Of a stretch of 64,000 nt of DNA, positions 48,706-60,358 are shown piece after piece (positions within the stretch are counted from its first letter, which is position 1; each line of letters starts with the position of its first letter). The notes under the pieces were generated by a model that was not told the origin of the DNA, did not search any database, and was given only the letters and a program-made list of their open reading frames with translations. The stretch covers positions 38,774,419 to 38,838,418 of the forward strand of contig CM034239.1 in the NCBI GenBank assembly GCA_019916065.1. The letters are read 5' to 3'. The position numbers and the translations under genes are program-made. Source of the DNA: Vitellaria paradoxa. Taxonomy: Eukaryota > Streptophyta > Magnoliopsida > Ericales > Sapotaceae.

Positions 48706-48855
48706 TAGGGGTATTGGGAGTGACAAAAAGTGAGACAAAGTAAGATAATTTGATAAAAGTTATGAGTTCGTAATTCTTGTTATGAAATAAAAAGTGAATA
48801 ACTTTTAAAAATTTTCAGAAAATTTTAAAAAATTTAAGCACACCAAACGCACCCA
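48706..48855. mobile_element. Short MITE, same family as 20617 and 21591
   Basis: Starts 'taggggtattgggagtgac' and ends 'cacaccaaacgcaccc'. The inside has 'gtgagacaaagtaagataattt' and 'gaataacttttaaaaatttt', as in the related copies. Confidence 0.6.
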
Positions 48856-49640
48856 TAACAACCAATGCACCTCCAGTTACCACCACAATTTAACATGCAT
48901 ATATATCAATAGCACCTAATTTTCCTGTTCATTTAGGAAATTTTGTGGTCTATAATAATTGGCTTCAACTAATTCTTATTTATTATTATCCCTGTAAAAG
49001 AATAACAAAAACAATATCCCACTTTAATGTTAATGCAAACAATTTCCTCAACAAAAGTTAAGACACCAAATTAAATGTATGTTCAAGTAAAATATTTAAT
49101 TTTACACCAAATCTCACTTTAATTTATATATTTTCAATTGTGACAATCAAGTCAACCCCATCAAATAATAATATGGCTCTTCTGTCTATTATTATTTGCA
49201 AATTAGTGGTAAACTATCTTGTTAAAGGGTAATATAGTTATTAATCAGTCTCGTACTTTACACTAAATTATAATATCCCATGCACTTCTAGTTACTACCA
49301 TAACTCAGCATGCAGATCAACTAATAGCACCTAATTTTCACATTGGAAATTTTGTGGTCCCAAATCTCAGAAGCTAGCAATAATAATTGGCTTCATTTGA
49401 ATCTTATTCATTATTATCTCTGTAGGAGAATAACAAAAAATATCCCACCTTAATGTTGATGCCAATAATTTTTTACACTCAACACCTTGATATTTTATAT
49501 TGACTCTATTTCGCTTCTTATAATTTTAATTGTGACAATTAACCCTTATAACTTTAGTTAAGTAGCAATGTGGCCCTTCCGTCCATCTATCGTAGTTGCA
49601 AATCAGCCATTAAACCATAAGATGACTCTCACATGATGAA
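48855..49640. repeat. Tandem duplication, ~400-bp unit
   Basis: About 48860-49230 and 49265-49640 share, in order: 'gcacctccagttaccacca/gcacttctagttactacca', 'tagcacctaattttc', 'ggaaattttgtggtc', 'aataattggcttca' and 'ttattatctctgta/ttattatccctgta'. They are more diverged than the 47 kb duplication. The left unit starts directly after the MITE. Confidence 0.8.
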
Positions 49641-49963
49641 AAATATAACCATTCATCCATTCACGAATGAATAACTGAGTGCAGATATTATATATATATA
49701 TATATGTATAACAATAATAAGGAAAGGTCAACATACCTCATTGTGGTAGTTGGCTATCATTGAAAAAAATTATATCCAAATCTAAGCCAGCGATTCAATA
49801 TCTGTGATGGATTCGTAGGGTTCTTTTGTTAAGGTTTCTCATATAGGTTGTAAAATAGGACGGTAATCAAATTATAAATGTGAGGAAAAATCTCAACCTT
49901 AAGTTAATTTTTGTGAGTTGAGATCTGTACAAAATCATCTCCTCTTGAGGTTTGTCACGTACC

Positions 49964-50074
49964 TCATGTCATGCATCCGGTGACTGCCTCGCGGAGGTCG
50001 GCATCATTTGATCCATTGAATGCTTCATAAGAAAGGGTACATCCTTTAACATCATCGATCTCTGTTTCAGTTTC
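49964..50074 (-). CDS. Candidate terminal exon of the CNL gene
   Basis: Begins after a good acceptor (TTTAATTTAG|GAAACTG) and stays open for 36 codons (ETEIDDVKGCTLSYEAF to EAVTGCMT) before a TGA. It starts in phase 0, matching the phase at the donor at 50266 (GGAGAG|GTAATC). A second donor-like site (ATGAG|GTACGTG) directly follows the stop, so a 3'-UTR intron is possible. The peptide itself was not recognised; the assignment rests on splice signals, frame and position. Confidence 0.45.
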   Translation of the reverse strand, partial: ETETEIDDVKGCTLSYEAFNGSNDADLREAVTGCMT

Positions 50075-50266
50075 CTAAATTAAAATAAAATAATTACATA
50101 GAATGGGCAATAAATAATTAATTACAATAAAATAATTACATAAATGAGACAATAAATGAGAAGCATGAGTTGAGAGTAATTTTTTCAATTTTCCAAATTA
50201 AAAGTATACTAATTGAGAAAAATATTTGCCTATAAATTTGTTTAATGTGCTGAGTGGGATGATTAC

Positions 50267-51021
50267 CTCTCCTTTCAAATACTTATTGAGATCTCCAACC
50301 TTGAAAAATTCTACCTTTTAGTACCGATGTAATTATCTTGATCTGTGACATTCTTGCTTGTCCAAAGTAAAAGTTTGGATTTTTGGACACTGCATCAGAA
50401 TTACTAAGTTTAATGATGGAAAATTGAAATTATAATCTGCACTTGCAGAAACTATCCAGATTTGGTAGAGTATCCAGCACCAAGTAACTCAACTTGGGAA
50501 ATTCAATATTGACCTCGGTTGCTTGCTCTTCCCCTTTGTTTGTTACAACTTCTTCCATCAGTGGGCAGAACCTCACAAAAAGTATAACGAGTTGTTCAAG
50601 AGATGAGGCCACAGAATGTGTGAACAGATTTCTCAAGGAGGAACAGCGAATTATTGTTAGGAACTTCAAATTATGCAAATCCAAAACTGCGAAGGGATTT
50701 TTTTTTGCAAAAACATGTGGTCAACCCTGTTACGTCATCTAATCTCAATATTTTTACTTCAATGCGGGGCTCAACTTGTTCTTCCTCAACATTTGGCCCA
50801 GTAATATCAAAAGGCTGTGTCACACTAAAACAACTGCTCAAAGTTAAGTTGGGTAGCCTCGTAAACCTTTGCATTGATGAAACCATTGTTATTTGGTCAA
50901 ACCCCTTTAACTCCACTCGTTTTAAACTTCCGTCAACGGTGGCTAAAACATCCCAAAGATGAGTATCTCTTAAGCTTGCAAGATTTACGGCTGAGAAATA
51001 CTTCAACTTGGGGAAAACGAC
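50267..51021 (-). pseudogene. CNL gene LRR exon 4, broken by frameshifts and stops
   Basis: Starts after TTTTTGTCAG and, like exons 2 and 3, opens VVFP (here KLKYFSAVNL). It reads as divergent LRR sequence to CFCKK. At a run of nine A (plus strand T at 50698-50706) one extra base sends the frame to a stop at 50671. Dropping that base restores NPFAVLDLHNLKFLTI on to LDTLPNLDSFCKC. Near 50435 a second one-base shift is needed to reach NFPSLNLVILMQCPKI. That frame then meets two TAA codons before KVGDLNKYLKGE and the donor at 50266. If translated as it stands, the full protein would end here, about 170 residues short. This looks like decay of the C-terminal LRR, although the homopolymer break could be a sequencing error. 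Confidence 0.75.
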
Positions 51022-52479
51022 CTGACAAAAATAGATGTTTGTATGATGTTAATTAACTGAAGAGTTTCTATGTTGACCATAACTTAAGCCACATTAGCAT
51101 GTATCATGAACTGAAAATTCTATTTAATTTGCAAGTTCAAATTTGTATTAAAATTTCATGTTTCCATTTTTCAATTGAAGTACAAACAGAATGGTATTTA
51201 TGGAGATATTTTAGGAATAAAATTGTATTTTAGGAGATATTTTATAAGAGATCCAAAAAATTAAATTTTAAAGTTCATATGAAGGTTAAACAGGAATTGT
51301 TCATTTTTTATTTTGAGAGGGAAAAGAAGGCCAAGGGGGAGAGGGGAATGTTAAATTTCCATGCAGATTTTATATTTTTAAATTCTTTAGAAAATTAGAG
51401 ATTTAATTTTTAGGCTTAGGAAACTCCACTACATCCTTATATAAATTCTTTTCAATTCATAAAAAATAGATTTTAAATATATTATAAAATATTTCAATAA
51501 AATAATTATTAAAGTATTTTTATACGTTTATATTTTTATTTGTGTCAGTTTTATTAAGTCAACAGAGTTAATTAAAGTCAAACTTTATATAAATACTAAA
51601 AATTTATATTTTACCAAATCTTGATACAACTCAATTCTTATTTTTTATTTCAAAATGTTTTTCAATTTTAATATATGTTTTTTTTATTTTTTACTTATTT
51701 TACAAAATTAACTTGAGTTTAAAATACTATTATTCTTAATTATATTAAAATAATTTCTTAACTGGTTTAATGAAAATAAATCGACTCAAAGTATTATTTT
51801 TTTAATTTGTACTTTATAATAATAACTCAAATAATGAGTAGTATTAATCGATTTTTCAACTCGATGATCAACATGACTAATTTAACTTTAAATATAAAAG
51901 TTTAAAAAAAATTGCTCCCAAGCCTAATTAATATTTTACTATTTTTTCTTGTATTATTAAATTTGAAATTTACTTAAGAGTTGTTATTACAAGGGAAGTT
52001 AGATTTTTTAAATTTAATTAATATTTAATCATCTTTAAACTATTTTTCAAGCTTAATTAATATTTAGGTATTTTTTTATACTTTTAAATTTAATTTTTAA
52101 TGCGTTTGAAATAGGCAAATTTTACATGTCGCTTAAAATTTCATACCACAACCCTACTGGCTATATTAACTAAAAAATAAAAATAAAGTTGTACTTATGC
52201 ACAGATGTGGGATAAAAGGTAGTAAAACAAGAATAGAGAGAGAGAGAGAGAGAGACAAAGTATTTAATTTAGAATTCCCTAAAAAGAGAAAAAGTAGAAT
52301 AGTAGATGATATAAGATTTGGTTTAGAGACTATTTGGAAGAAAAAAAGTTAGCAAAAAAGTACAGTAAAAATAGAAAGATGTAACATAAAAGTAATATGC
52401 GTTAAAATTTTATTAGAAGAAAGTTTAAAAAGTAGTTAAAGTTTGATAACTTTTGGTAACTTTTGGTCGGCTAAATGGG

Positions 52480-54530
52480 GCCTTAATGAGAAAAAAAAGC
52501 AAAGAAAAATTATACGAATTTAGTATATGTATAAAAATGATATAGATTTGTAAAATTAACTCAACTTTGAGTATTATTTAACAATTGTTCAACCTTAACT
52601 TGTGTTTTATGTAGTCAATTTATGCTCTTCACCCCTCATCTCTTTCCCTCATCTCTTTTTGCTCTAACAGAAGGGAAGCCAAGTTATTGTCTTTTTCTTT
52701 TTCTTTCTTTAAATTTTTTTTCCTTTTCATTTATTTATTTACTTTTTTTGTCATGTCCGCTTCATTGCAATAAAAAGAAATGTATTTTAGGTGGTTTTTT
52801 TTTTTAAGGAGATTAGAAAAATTAAATTTTAAAGTTCAAAATCAGGGTTAGATAGGAACTATTCAATTTTTTTTTTTTTTTGGAAGACAGAGGTAACATT
52901 AAATTTTCCAATAGAATTTTATATTTTTAGAATTTTTAAGAAATTAGAGATTTTACATCGTTATATGGTATCGTATATGAGTGAGGAGTGTAAGGTATAT
53001 GAATTGAATAGAGAGAATATTAAATTTTATTTTTTAATTGTGTGACAGTGTTGACTAAAAGGAAAAAAAATAAAAAAAACACCATTTAAATTAACAGATA
53101 GAGAAATTATAAATTAAAAAACTACAAAAATAATATGAAAATTTAGAATTTTATTAAAGAGTAACAAAACATTCATACCTGGTGGTTGAACAAGAATTGT
53201 ACTTCAGCTAAAGATTTCACTGAATTACAATAATGAATAGAGAGGTTCTCCAGATTTTTTAATTGGTAAAGCACATTGGAAGGAATCACATTCACCACTT
53301 TGTCACAGCATTTGACCCTTAAGACCTCCAGTTGACAAAAAGAATTTGGTACAACTAATTGCTTGTCCCAAATATCTGTATTTGGCAGTCTTTCAATTAT
53401 CAAATTCTTTAAGGCAGGGAAAACAACCTACAAAGTTCATTAATAATATATAGTTAATGTCATTTTCCAAATATATTGTTTTCCCATTATCCAACATTAA
53501 CGATCACTTGTATATGTACTTTTAACACAAACCAGGAGGGTACTAAATTCATTTCAAGAAATGAAGGTATTGAGTCAAAACAGGTTTGATTGCCTTTAAT
53601 CTTAAGGATGAAATTAATATCACTATTTCATAAATGAGAGAGAGAGGGAGAGCATCACTATAGGTTTGCTCTTAAAAATTCTTTTAAATGTTTAAACATG
53701 GAATAAAATAATCTTTTTTTAACCATTTTTACATTCATATATAGTTTCTTTAAAATGTAAGACAATTAAAAATTGTATTCAAAATTTTAATCCTTCTCAG
53801 AACTAGCATTTTATTTAAAGATTAATCTTTCTAATATTTTGGGATATAAAAATTATAAAATGCTATTTTATTATTAATATACCTAATCTATTTTATTTTT
53901 CTATTAATGCAATGTAAATTTTGAGGAGCCACTTTTTACGCTTGATTAATTTTTTATTTTTTTTTTATTTTTCATATCCAAAGTCATATTTTCTATTAGA
54001 CACTTAGAACAATATTTTTCAAATAAGAAATGTGTTTATTTTAAAAACTTAATTTTAATTTTTTTGTAAAAGAAAATATTTTTTTTAAAAAATCATGATT
54101 TGGAAATTTTTATCCCAATAAGGTTACTCATATGCCATAAGTAAATTTTTTGAAAATTAAGGGGGTAATACCTCACTCGCTGCTTTATCAAAAAATGTTG
54201 AAAGCCAAAATTATTTTGGCAAATTGTCACTTGATTATATTTTGTTTAAAAAAATATATTTTCATTATAAAATAAGGTTATTTATGGCATTATAATATGC
54301 GTTCAATTGAATTTTTGTATAAGAATATTTATGACATTATAATTATAGAAAACAAATGATAAAATTGAAAAGAGATAATTGTGTAATTTTAATAATAAAT
54401 AAATAAAGTGGGGTAAACGAGAAAATTAATGAAGTACAAATAGACTAACTTAAAATTTCATTTTTGTTTATTTATTATTTTTATTATTCTTTGATTAAAA
54501 AAAATTGTGTCCCCTCATATGAAACATGCA
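52480..54530 (-). repeat. Tandem exon-intron duplication, unit 1 (contains exon 3)
   Basis: Matches 54540-56990 along exon and introns with a period of ~2.4 kb. Shared landmarks include 'tatacgaatttagtatatgta', 'tttatgctcttcacccctcatctctttt' and the exon start with 'gttcattaataatatatag' beyond it. Both units have 'gagagagag' simple repeats at the same place (53634 and 56072). Confidence 0.85.
53179..53427 (-). CDS. CNL gene LRR exon 3 (short copy of exon 2)
   Basis: Runs from the acceptor TTTGTAG|GTTGTTTTC to the donor CACCAG|GTATGAATG, 83 codons, phase 0 at both ends. It reads VVFPALKNLIIERLPNTDIW, then VVNVIPSNVLYQLKNL and SIHYCNSVKSL, and closes with EVQFLFNHQ. It is a tandem copy of exon 2 but lacks about 130 internal codons. 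The missing part corresponds to the exon 2 segment from KEFNTEE to FYSSKFEA. The splice sites are intact, so the exon may still be used. It adds LRR sequence to the resistance protein. Confidence 0.75.
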
Positions 54531-54539
54531 TATAAGATT

Positions 54540-56990
54540 TGGTTTAATGAAGAAAAAAAATTATATGACATTAGTATATGTATATAGATGATATAGATTT
54601 ATAAAATTAACTCAACTCTAAGTATTATTTATCAGTTGTTCAACCCTAACCTATGTTTTAGGTAGTTAATTTATGCTTTTCGCCCCTCATCTCTTTTTAC
54701 CACAAGGGAAAGGAAGTCAAGTGATTGTCTTTTTCTTTTTCTTTCTTTAAAGTTTCTTTTCCTTTTTATTTATTTATTTATTTTGTCTTGTCCATTTCAT
54801 TGCAATGAAAAGAAAGGTATTTTAGGTAGGTTTTTTTTTTTTTTTTTTTTTATAGAGGAGATTAGAAAAATTAAATTTTAAAGTTTAAAATCAGGGTTAG
54901 ATAGGAGCTGTTCAATTTTTTTTTTTTTTTTTTTTAGAGGAAAAAGAAGACGAAGGTAACATTAAAATTTTCAATAAAATTTTACATTTTTAGAATTTTT
55001 AAGAAATTAGAGATTTTACATCCTTATATAGTATCGTATATGAGTAAGGTATATGAATTAAATAGAGAGAATATTAATTTTTATGTTTTAATTGTGTGAG
55101 GGTATTAATTGAAGGGGAAAAAAATCAGAACCACCATTTAAATTAACAGAAAGAAAATTATAAATTAAAAAGTCACAAAAACAACACGAAAATTTAAGAT
55201 TCTAAAGTAGCAGAACATTCATACCTGGTTGTTGAATAAAAATTGTGCTTCAAATTTGGAGCTGTAGAAACTTTTGAGGTTTGGCAATCCTTCTATTTTT
55301 AAATCCGATAATTGAGGGAAATTGATGACTTGATATTCTCCTTCTTTCCCTTCATCAGAAACAATCGTGTCCATAGTTTTACACCTTTTTAGATGTAATT
55401 GTTGAAGATGCTCAAGTTTTCTGAGAACAGAAGATGAGAATACATTTCTCATGCGATCACATCCATCAATAGTTAGGGTTGTTAGGCTTGTGCAGACAAG
55501 AATTCTATGAGAACAATATTCCTTTTCTTCCAACCCTATACTTATCAAATTGGGCAAATCCTGTAGATTCACATAACTTAAGCAGGGCAGCTCCACATTG
55601 ACTGGTGTAGTTTCTGATATTTCTTCAGTGTTAAACTCTTTAACTAAAGATTTCACCGAATAACAATCATAAATGGAAAGACTCTCCAAATTTCTTAACT
55701 GACAAAGCATATTGGCAGGAATTACATTCACCACTTTTTCACATCTTTCGACCTCCAAGTACTTCAGTCGGCAAAACGATTTTTCCACAGGTAATTGCTT
55801 GTCCCAAATATCTGTATTTGGCAGTTCTGTAATTGTCAATCCCTCTAGAGCAGGGAAAACAACCTGCAAAGTTCATTAATAATATGTAGTGAATGCCATT
55901 TTTCAAATATATTACTTTTCCATTATCCAACATCAATGGTCACTTCCGTATATACTCTTACCGCAAACCAGAAGGGTACTAAATTCACTTTAGCAAATAA
56001 AGGTATTAAGTCAAAACGGGTTTGGCTGCCCTTAATTCTAAGGATGAAATTAATATTCTCATTTCATAAATGAGAGAGAGAGAGAGAGAGAAAGCATGAG
56101 GACAGGTTTACTCTTGAAAATTCTTTTAAATGTTTAAACATGGAATAAAATAATTTGTTTTTAATCATTTTTACATTCATATATAATTTCTTTAAAATGT
56201 AAGGCAATTATGAATTGTTTTCAAAGTTTTAATCCTTCTCAGAGCTAGCATTTTATTAAAAGATTAATTTTTCTAACTTTTTGAGATATAAAAATTATAA
56301 ATTAAAATTTGTACTTAGAATTAATAAAATACAATTTTATTATTAATTACCTAATCTTTTTATTTTCTATTAATGCAATGTAAACTTTTCAAGAGCCACT
56401 TCTTAAGCTTCATTAATTTTTTATTTTTTTTTTCGATTTTTCATATCCAAAGTCATATTTTCTCTTAGACACTTGAAACACTATTTATCAAGTAAGTCAT
56501 ATGTACCAATCCAAGAATATATGTATGTTTATTCTAAAAACTTAATTTTAATTTTTTATAAAAGAAAATATTTTTTAAAAAAAAATCTAGATTTCGGAAT
56601 TGTCATCACAATAAGATTACTCATATCTCATAAGTAAATTTTTTGAAAATTAAGGTGGTGAGTGCCTACCCGCTACTTTATCAAAAAATCTTGAAAGACA
56701 AAATTATTTTGACAAATTGTCACATTATTATATTTTATTTAAAAAAATATATTTTCATTATAAAATAAGATTATTTATGACAATATAATATGCGTTAGAT
56801 TGAATTTTTTGTATAAAAGAATTTATGGCATTATAATTATAGAAAACATATGATGAAATTGAAAAGGGATTGCTGTGTAATTTTAATTAATAAAAAAACA
56901 AAATAGAATAAAAAAGAAAATTAATGAAGTACAAATAAACTCATTCAAAATTTCATTTTTATTTATTTATTATTTTTATTATTCTCAAAG
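54540..56990 (-). repeat. Tandem exon-intron duplication, unit 2 (contains exon 2)
   Basis: Partner of 52480-54530. Both units end near the phrase 'aaaattgtgtccc(c)t(c/t)atatgaa'. The copies differ by substitutions and by the internal deletion in exon 3. Confidence 0.85.
55225..55863 (-). CDS. CNL gene LRR exon 2
   Basis: From the acceptor CTTTGCAG|GTTGTTTTC to the donor AACCAG|GTATGAATG: 213 codons, phase 0 on both sides. It reads VVFPALEGLTITELPNTDIW and contains degenerate LRR units (VVNVIPANMLCQLRNLESLS, LPCLSYVNLQDLPNLISIGL, SLTTLTIDGCDRMRNVF, LSDLKIEGLPNLKSFY). These are typical of the C-terminal LRR of RPS2/At4g27220-like CNL proteins. Such regions usually shape recognition of effector-modified targets. 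It is joined upstream to exon 1 across a ~1.7-kb intron. Confidence 0.85.
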
Positions 56991-57540
56991 TAAAAAAAAA
57001 AAAATTGTGTCCCCTTATATGAAGCATATAGCTAGGAAATTATATGGAAAACACTACTTTCCAAAGTCTGTCTATTTTTTTTTTTCCTTTAAAACTTTGT
57101 TTGAAATTAGAATTTAGAAATAATTTTGTGATTTATAGGAAATAAAATTTTTTTTGTTGTACCTTTAGTGTTAAAGATAACTGAAAATATCTTAGAATCA
57201 AATCGATGAGTACTAAAATTAATTTAGATTTGGAGCCTTTCAATAGATATGTATTAAAACTAGTTTAGACAAATTAAAAATCACAAATACATATATAATT
57301 TAATTATTTAAAAAACTAATGCGTACTTATTAGACGAGGCTTTGACAATTGCCTAACTTTTCTAAGCATTAAGGCGGCAGTGATCCTTCTTATTTTTAGT
57401 GAAAAAGTCAATTTTGCGTAGAAAAAGCAATTTCAAAACCTAAATTTGGAAGTTAAATCTCAATAAACTGTCCACTATATAATTCCAAAAATATTAAGAA
57501 TTTTGTAAACAGCTAGAATGATTTAAAGTACATAAATGGG

Positions 57541-60297
57541 CTAATTGAGAGACCAAACCTTTCCATTAAAGAGAGATTGTTCTCCTATACAAAGATTTTC
57601 TTTGGTTGTCTTCTCTGTTTCCAAGAAGAAGCTTTTGAGATTTGGCAACCGCTTCAACTCCATCTTTCTCAGTTGACTGAAACCAATCATCAAATTTTCG
57701 GGTTCCTCGTCATCTCTCTCCTTTTCAATTTCAACTATTCCCTCCATGTCCTTACAGTTGCTTATATACAATTTTTGAAGTTGTTGAAGTCGTTCTGTGC
57801 GTAATGGAGGGCAAAGGTATTTCAAACCATGACAATCAATTACTTCAAGATACTTCAAGTTTGAAGATCCCCCGTCATGTGTTTCATGAAACAATGTTTC
57901 CAAACCTTTCATTTCACGAAAACACAACACTTCAGCTTTATTTATCAAGACATTAAACTCGGCCTTTAGATGAAATCCCCTAAGTTTCAACTTTCTCGGT
58001 GAATGTGGATACTCCACACGACCCAGGCCAGAATCTTTACCCACAAAGATTTGAAATCTTTTCAAGTTCTCAAAACGGAGATCGTTGGGCCATAGGTTGA
58101 CATCTGGTACATGAATATGTAAGGCGGTTAATTGTTTCAATGACTTCAGTTCAGCAAGACTTACATTGCTTTTTTCCTTGTTGGATGCAGTACCGCCTTC
58201 CCACTGGCAGAATTGCAGTGGAGTGTATAATTCTTCTAGACGGATTAATTTGGATATCACCCCTTGCGGAATCGCATTGAGAGACCAACACTCTCTTAGA
58301 TCCAGTAACCGCAGACAAGTCAACTCACCAATTTCTGGTGCCAACTCCTTGATCTGATTATCCCTAAGGACGAGAATTTCAAGGTTATTTTTCAAATTCT
58401 TGATCATAGCTATATCTCTCAGGCGACAATCACTTATTCGTAACATCCGAAGGTTAACCAAATTTGTAAATGCTGATGCCAATGACAAAATGACACCTGC
58501 CAAACGTAAAACGGTCAATTTCTTCATCCCATTAAAAAATGGATCTAGGACATCAACCAAAACATTGCTTCGACACTGCAACAATAAGGTATGGAGCTCT
58601 GGACAATTGAGGTCTCCGGGAAGCTCATCCATGTTGTTGGCCATTATTGAGACTGCAGTGTAATGTTCCCTTGTACCTTCCTCTGGCCACTTCTGAACAC
58701 CGTGCTTTACTAGAAATTGTTGTTTATTTGGCCACTGTTGACCCTCTTGCTTACCATTTGTGATTGAAATAGCAACATCACGAATGACGTCATGCATTTT
58801 CACAAAATTTTCGTCTTTGCCAGTTAACAACGTATAATAAGATGATTTGTTATACTTACGAATGTGGCCACGCATTTTCACAACATTTTCGTCTTCGCCA
58901 GTTAACAACAAATAAGATGATTTGAGAAGATCAACCATTGCTTGTACCCTGCTTCTTGCTTTTTCCAGTGTTTCTGCGTGTCGAAGCAATCTCAATGCCA
59001 TGCAGTATCTCACCAAGTCTTCAATTGGAATATTAGCATCTTCCGGAAACAAACAGCACAGTAAGAAGCAAGACTTTGCATCCTCATGTTCTAAATAATC
59101 ATAGCTCCATTTTAAGGACGTATACATCTTTGGATCGATATCTGGAATATCTTGTACACTGCAATTTTTCAGCTGATTAAGTGCATCATCCCATGAATGG
59201 TCTTGCTTACGTTTCAACGCTGCTCCAACTGCAATAATAGCAACAGGTAAACCTCCACATTCCTTACAAACCTCTTCTGCTTTTGATTGAGTGACTTCAG
59301 TGGGAACATTTCCCACCACCTTCTTAAATAAACTCCACGCTTCCTGTTCTTCTAGGACTCCAATGGGAAAATCTTTTTGAACTTCCATCTTTTGGCAAAC
59401 ACCTTCTCTTCGGGAAGTTAGTAAAACTTTGCAACCCCCATTACCATCTGCAATGGGAATTCCTATTTGCTTCATGTCAAGTTGTTCCCAAACGTCATCC
59501 AGTATTACAAGTATTTTCTTGTTCCCCCCTTTCAGTCTATTCCATAGCTTACCTTTTCCTTCATCTTCATTGTCTGGCTTATATGTTAGCTTCAGTTTGG
59601 CAGCAAGTTGCGTTCGAATTTTGCTGACATTTGCATCTTGAGAGACAACTGCCATCACGATCTCATCAAAAAGTCCATCTTTTTTCGCTTGCTTGGCAAC
59701 CTCTTCCACCAATGTTGTCTTACCAGCACCACCTGGTCCATGTACCCCAATCAAATTAACTTCCGAATCTTTCAATGCCCCCATGATCCCATTGAAAACC
59801 GAAGACCTTGAGTTAAAATTCATGTAATCCCTCGAAGATGCGAGTTGCAACTCCTCGGGAAAAGAAGCAGGGTGCGAAACTGGCAACGTCTCAAATTTAC
59901 ATCCGTCATCTTTCAGAATAATGACAGATGCCTTCTTTTCTTCGGCTTCCTTACCCAGCCGGTGACGCCAGGTGAGGTCGGGACACCAGCTATTGAAGCA
60001 CTTCTTGTTTTCGTTGACTTTGTGTTCCAGAAATTTGCCCACCTCGTCTTCCATATTCTGCACCTTCGTTAGCCAATTAGAAACATCATCCTCGATTTTT
60101 TCAGCGCAGTCCTTGGCTCTGTCCACCCTTCCTTGGATCCTTGTCTTCTCGCCTTTGAGTGTTCCAATTTCAGATTCCAGTTCCTGGATCTTTTTCTTGT
60201 AACAAAACAAATAACCAAAATGACGCTTCCCCAATTCCTTCAGGACCTTTATGATTTCATCTGCAACCTTTGAAACAATCTCCCTTCCCATATCCAT
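57541..60297 (-). CDS. CC-NBS-LRR disease-resistance protein, exon 1
   Basis: Intracellular immune receptor of the RPS2/RPS5-like CNL class. From ATG at 60297: a coiled-coil region (residues 1-130, heptad-like 30-90); NB-ARC with P-loop GPGGAGKTT (187-195), kinase-2 KILVILDDVW (261-270), RNBS-B CKVLLTSR (289-296), GGLPVA (348-353), RNBS-D CFLLCCLFPED (410-420) and MHD (501-503); LRRs from ~545 on. ATP/ADP binding by the NB-ARC switch and effector recognition via the LRR are family knowledge. Read through, it stops at 57541 after 918 codons. The donor AAG|GTTTGG at 57559/57558 would splice it in phase 0 to exon 2 (913 codons used). Odd: a 78-bp in-frame duplication gives a second, degenerate MHD (MRG, 475-477), and the P-loop has GPGGAGK instead of the usual GMGGVGK. 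Confidence 0.93.
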   Translation of the reverse strand: MDMGREIVSKVADEIIKVLKELGKRHFGYLFCYKKKIQELESEIGTLKGEKTRIQGRVDRAKDCAEKIEDDVSNWLTKVQNMEDEVGKFLEHKVNENKKCFNSWCPDLTWRHRLGKEAEEKKASVIILKDDGCKFETLPVSHPASFPEELQLASSRDYMNFNSRSSVFNGIMGALKDSEVNLIGVHGPGGAGKTTLVEEVAKQAKKDGLFDEIVMAVVSQDANVSKIRTQLAAKLKLTYKPDNEDEGKGKLWNRLKGGNKKILVILDDVWEQLDMKQIGIPIADGNGGCKVLLTSRREGVCQKMEVQKDFPIGVLEEQEAWSLFKKVVGNVPTEVTQSKAEEVCKECGGLPVAIIAVGAALKRKQDHSWDDALNQLKNCSVQDIPDIDPKMYTSLKWSYDYLEHEDAKSCFLLCCLFPEDANIPIEDLVRYCMALRLLRHAETLEKARSRVQAMVDLLKSSYLLLTGEDENVVKMRGHIRKYNKSSYYTLLTGKDENFVKMHDVIRDVAISITNGKQEGQQWPNKQQFLVKHGVQKWPEEGTREHYTAVSIMANNMDELPGDLNCPELHTLLLQCRSNVLVDVLDPFFNGMKKLTVLRLAGVILSLASAFTNLVNLRMLRISDCRLRDIAMIKNLKNNLEILVLRDNQIKELAPEIGELTCLRLLDLRECWSLNAIPQGVISKLIRLEELYTPLQFCQWEGGTASNKEKSNVSLAELKSLKQLTALHIHVPDVNLWPNDLRFENLKRFQIFVGKDSGLGRVEYPHSPRKLKLRGFHLKAEFNVLINKAEVLCFREMKGLETLFHETHDGGSSNLKYLEVIDCHGLKYLCPPLRTERLQQLQKLYISNCKDMEGIVEIEKERDDEEPENLMIGFSQLRKMELKRLPNLKSFFLETEKTTKENLCIGEQSLFNGKVWSLN

Positions 60298-60327
60298 ATC
60301 GCCTTTGATTTTTCACCTCCTCCGTAA

Positions 60328-60358
<31 letters not shown>

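Noticed and set aside
57577..60202. Several plus-strand open frames opposite the CNL exon
   Set aside because: They are antisense shadows of the long CNL coding exon and show no domains.
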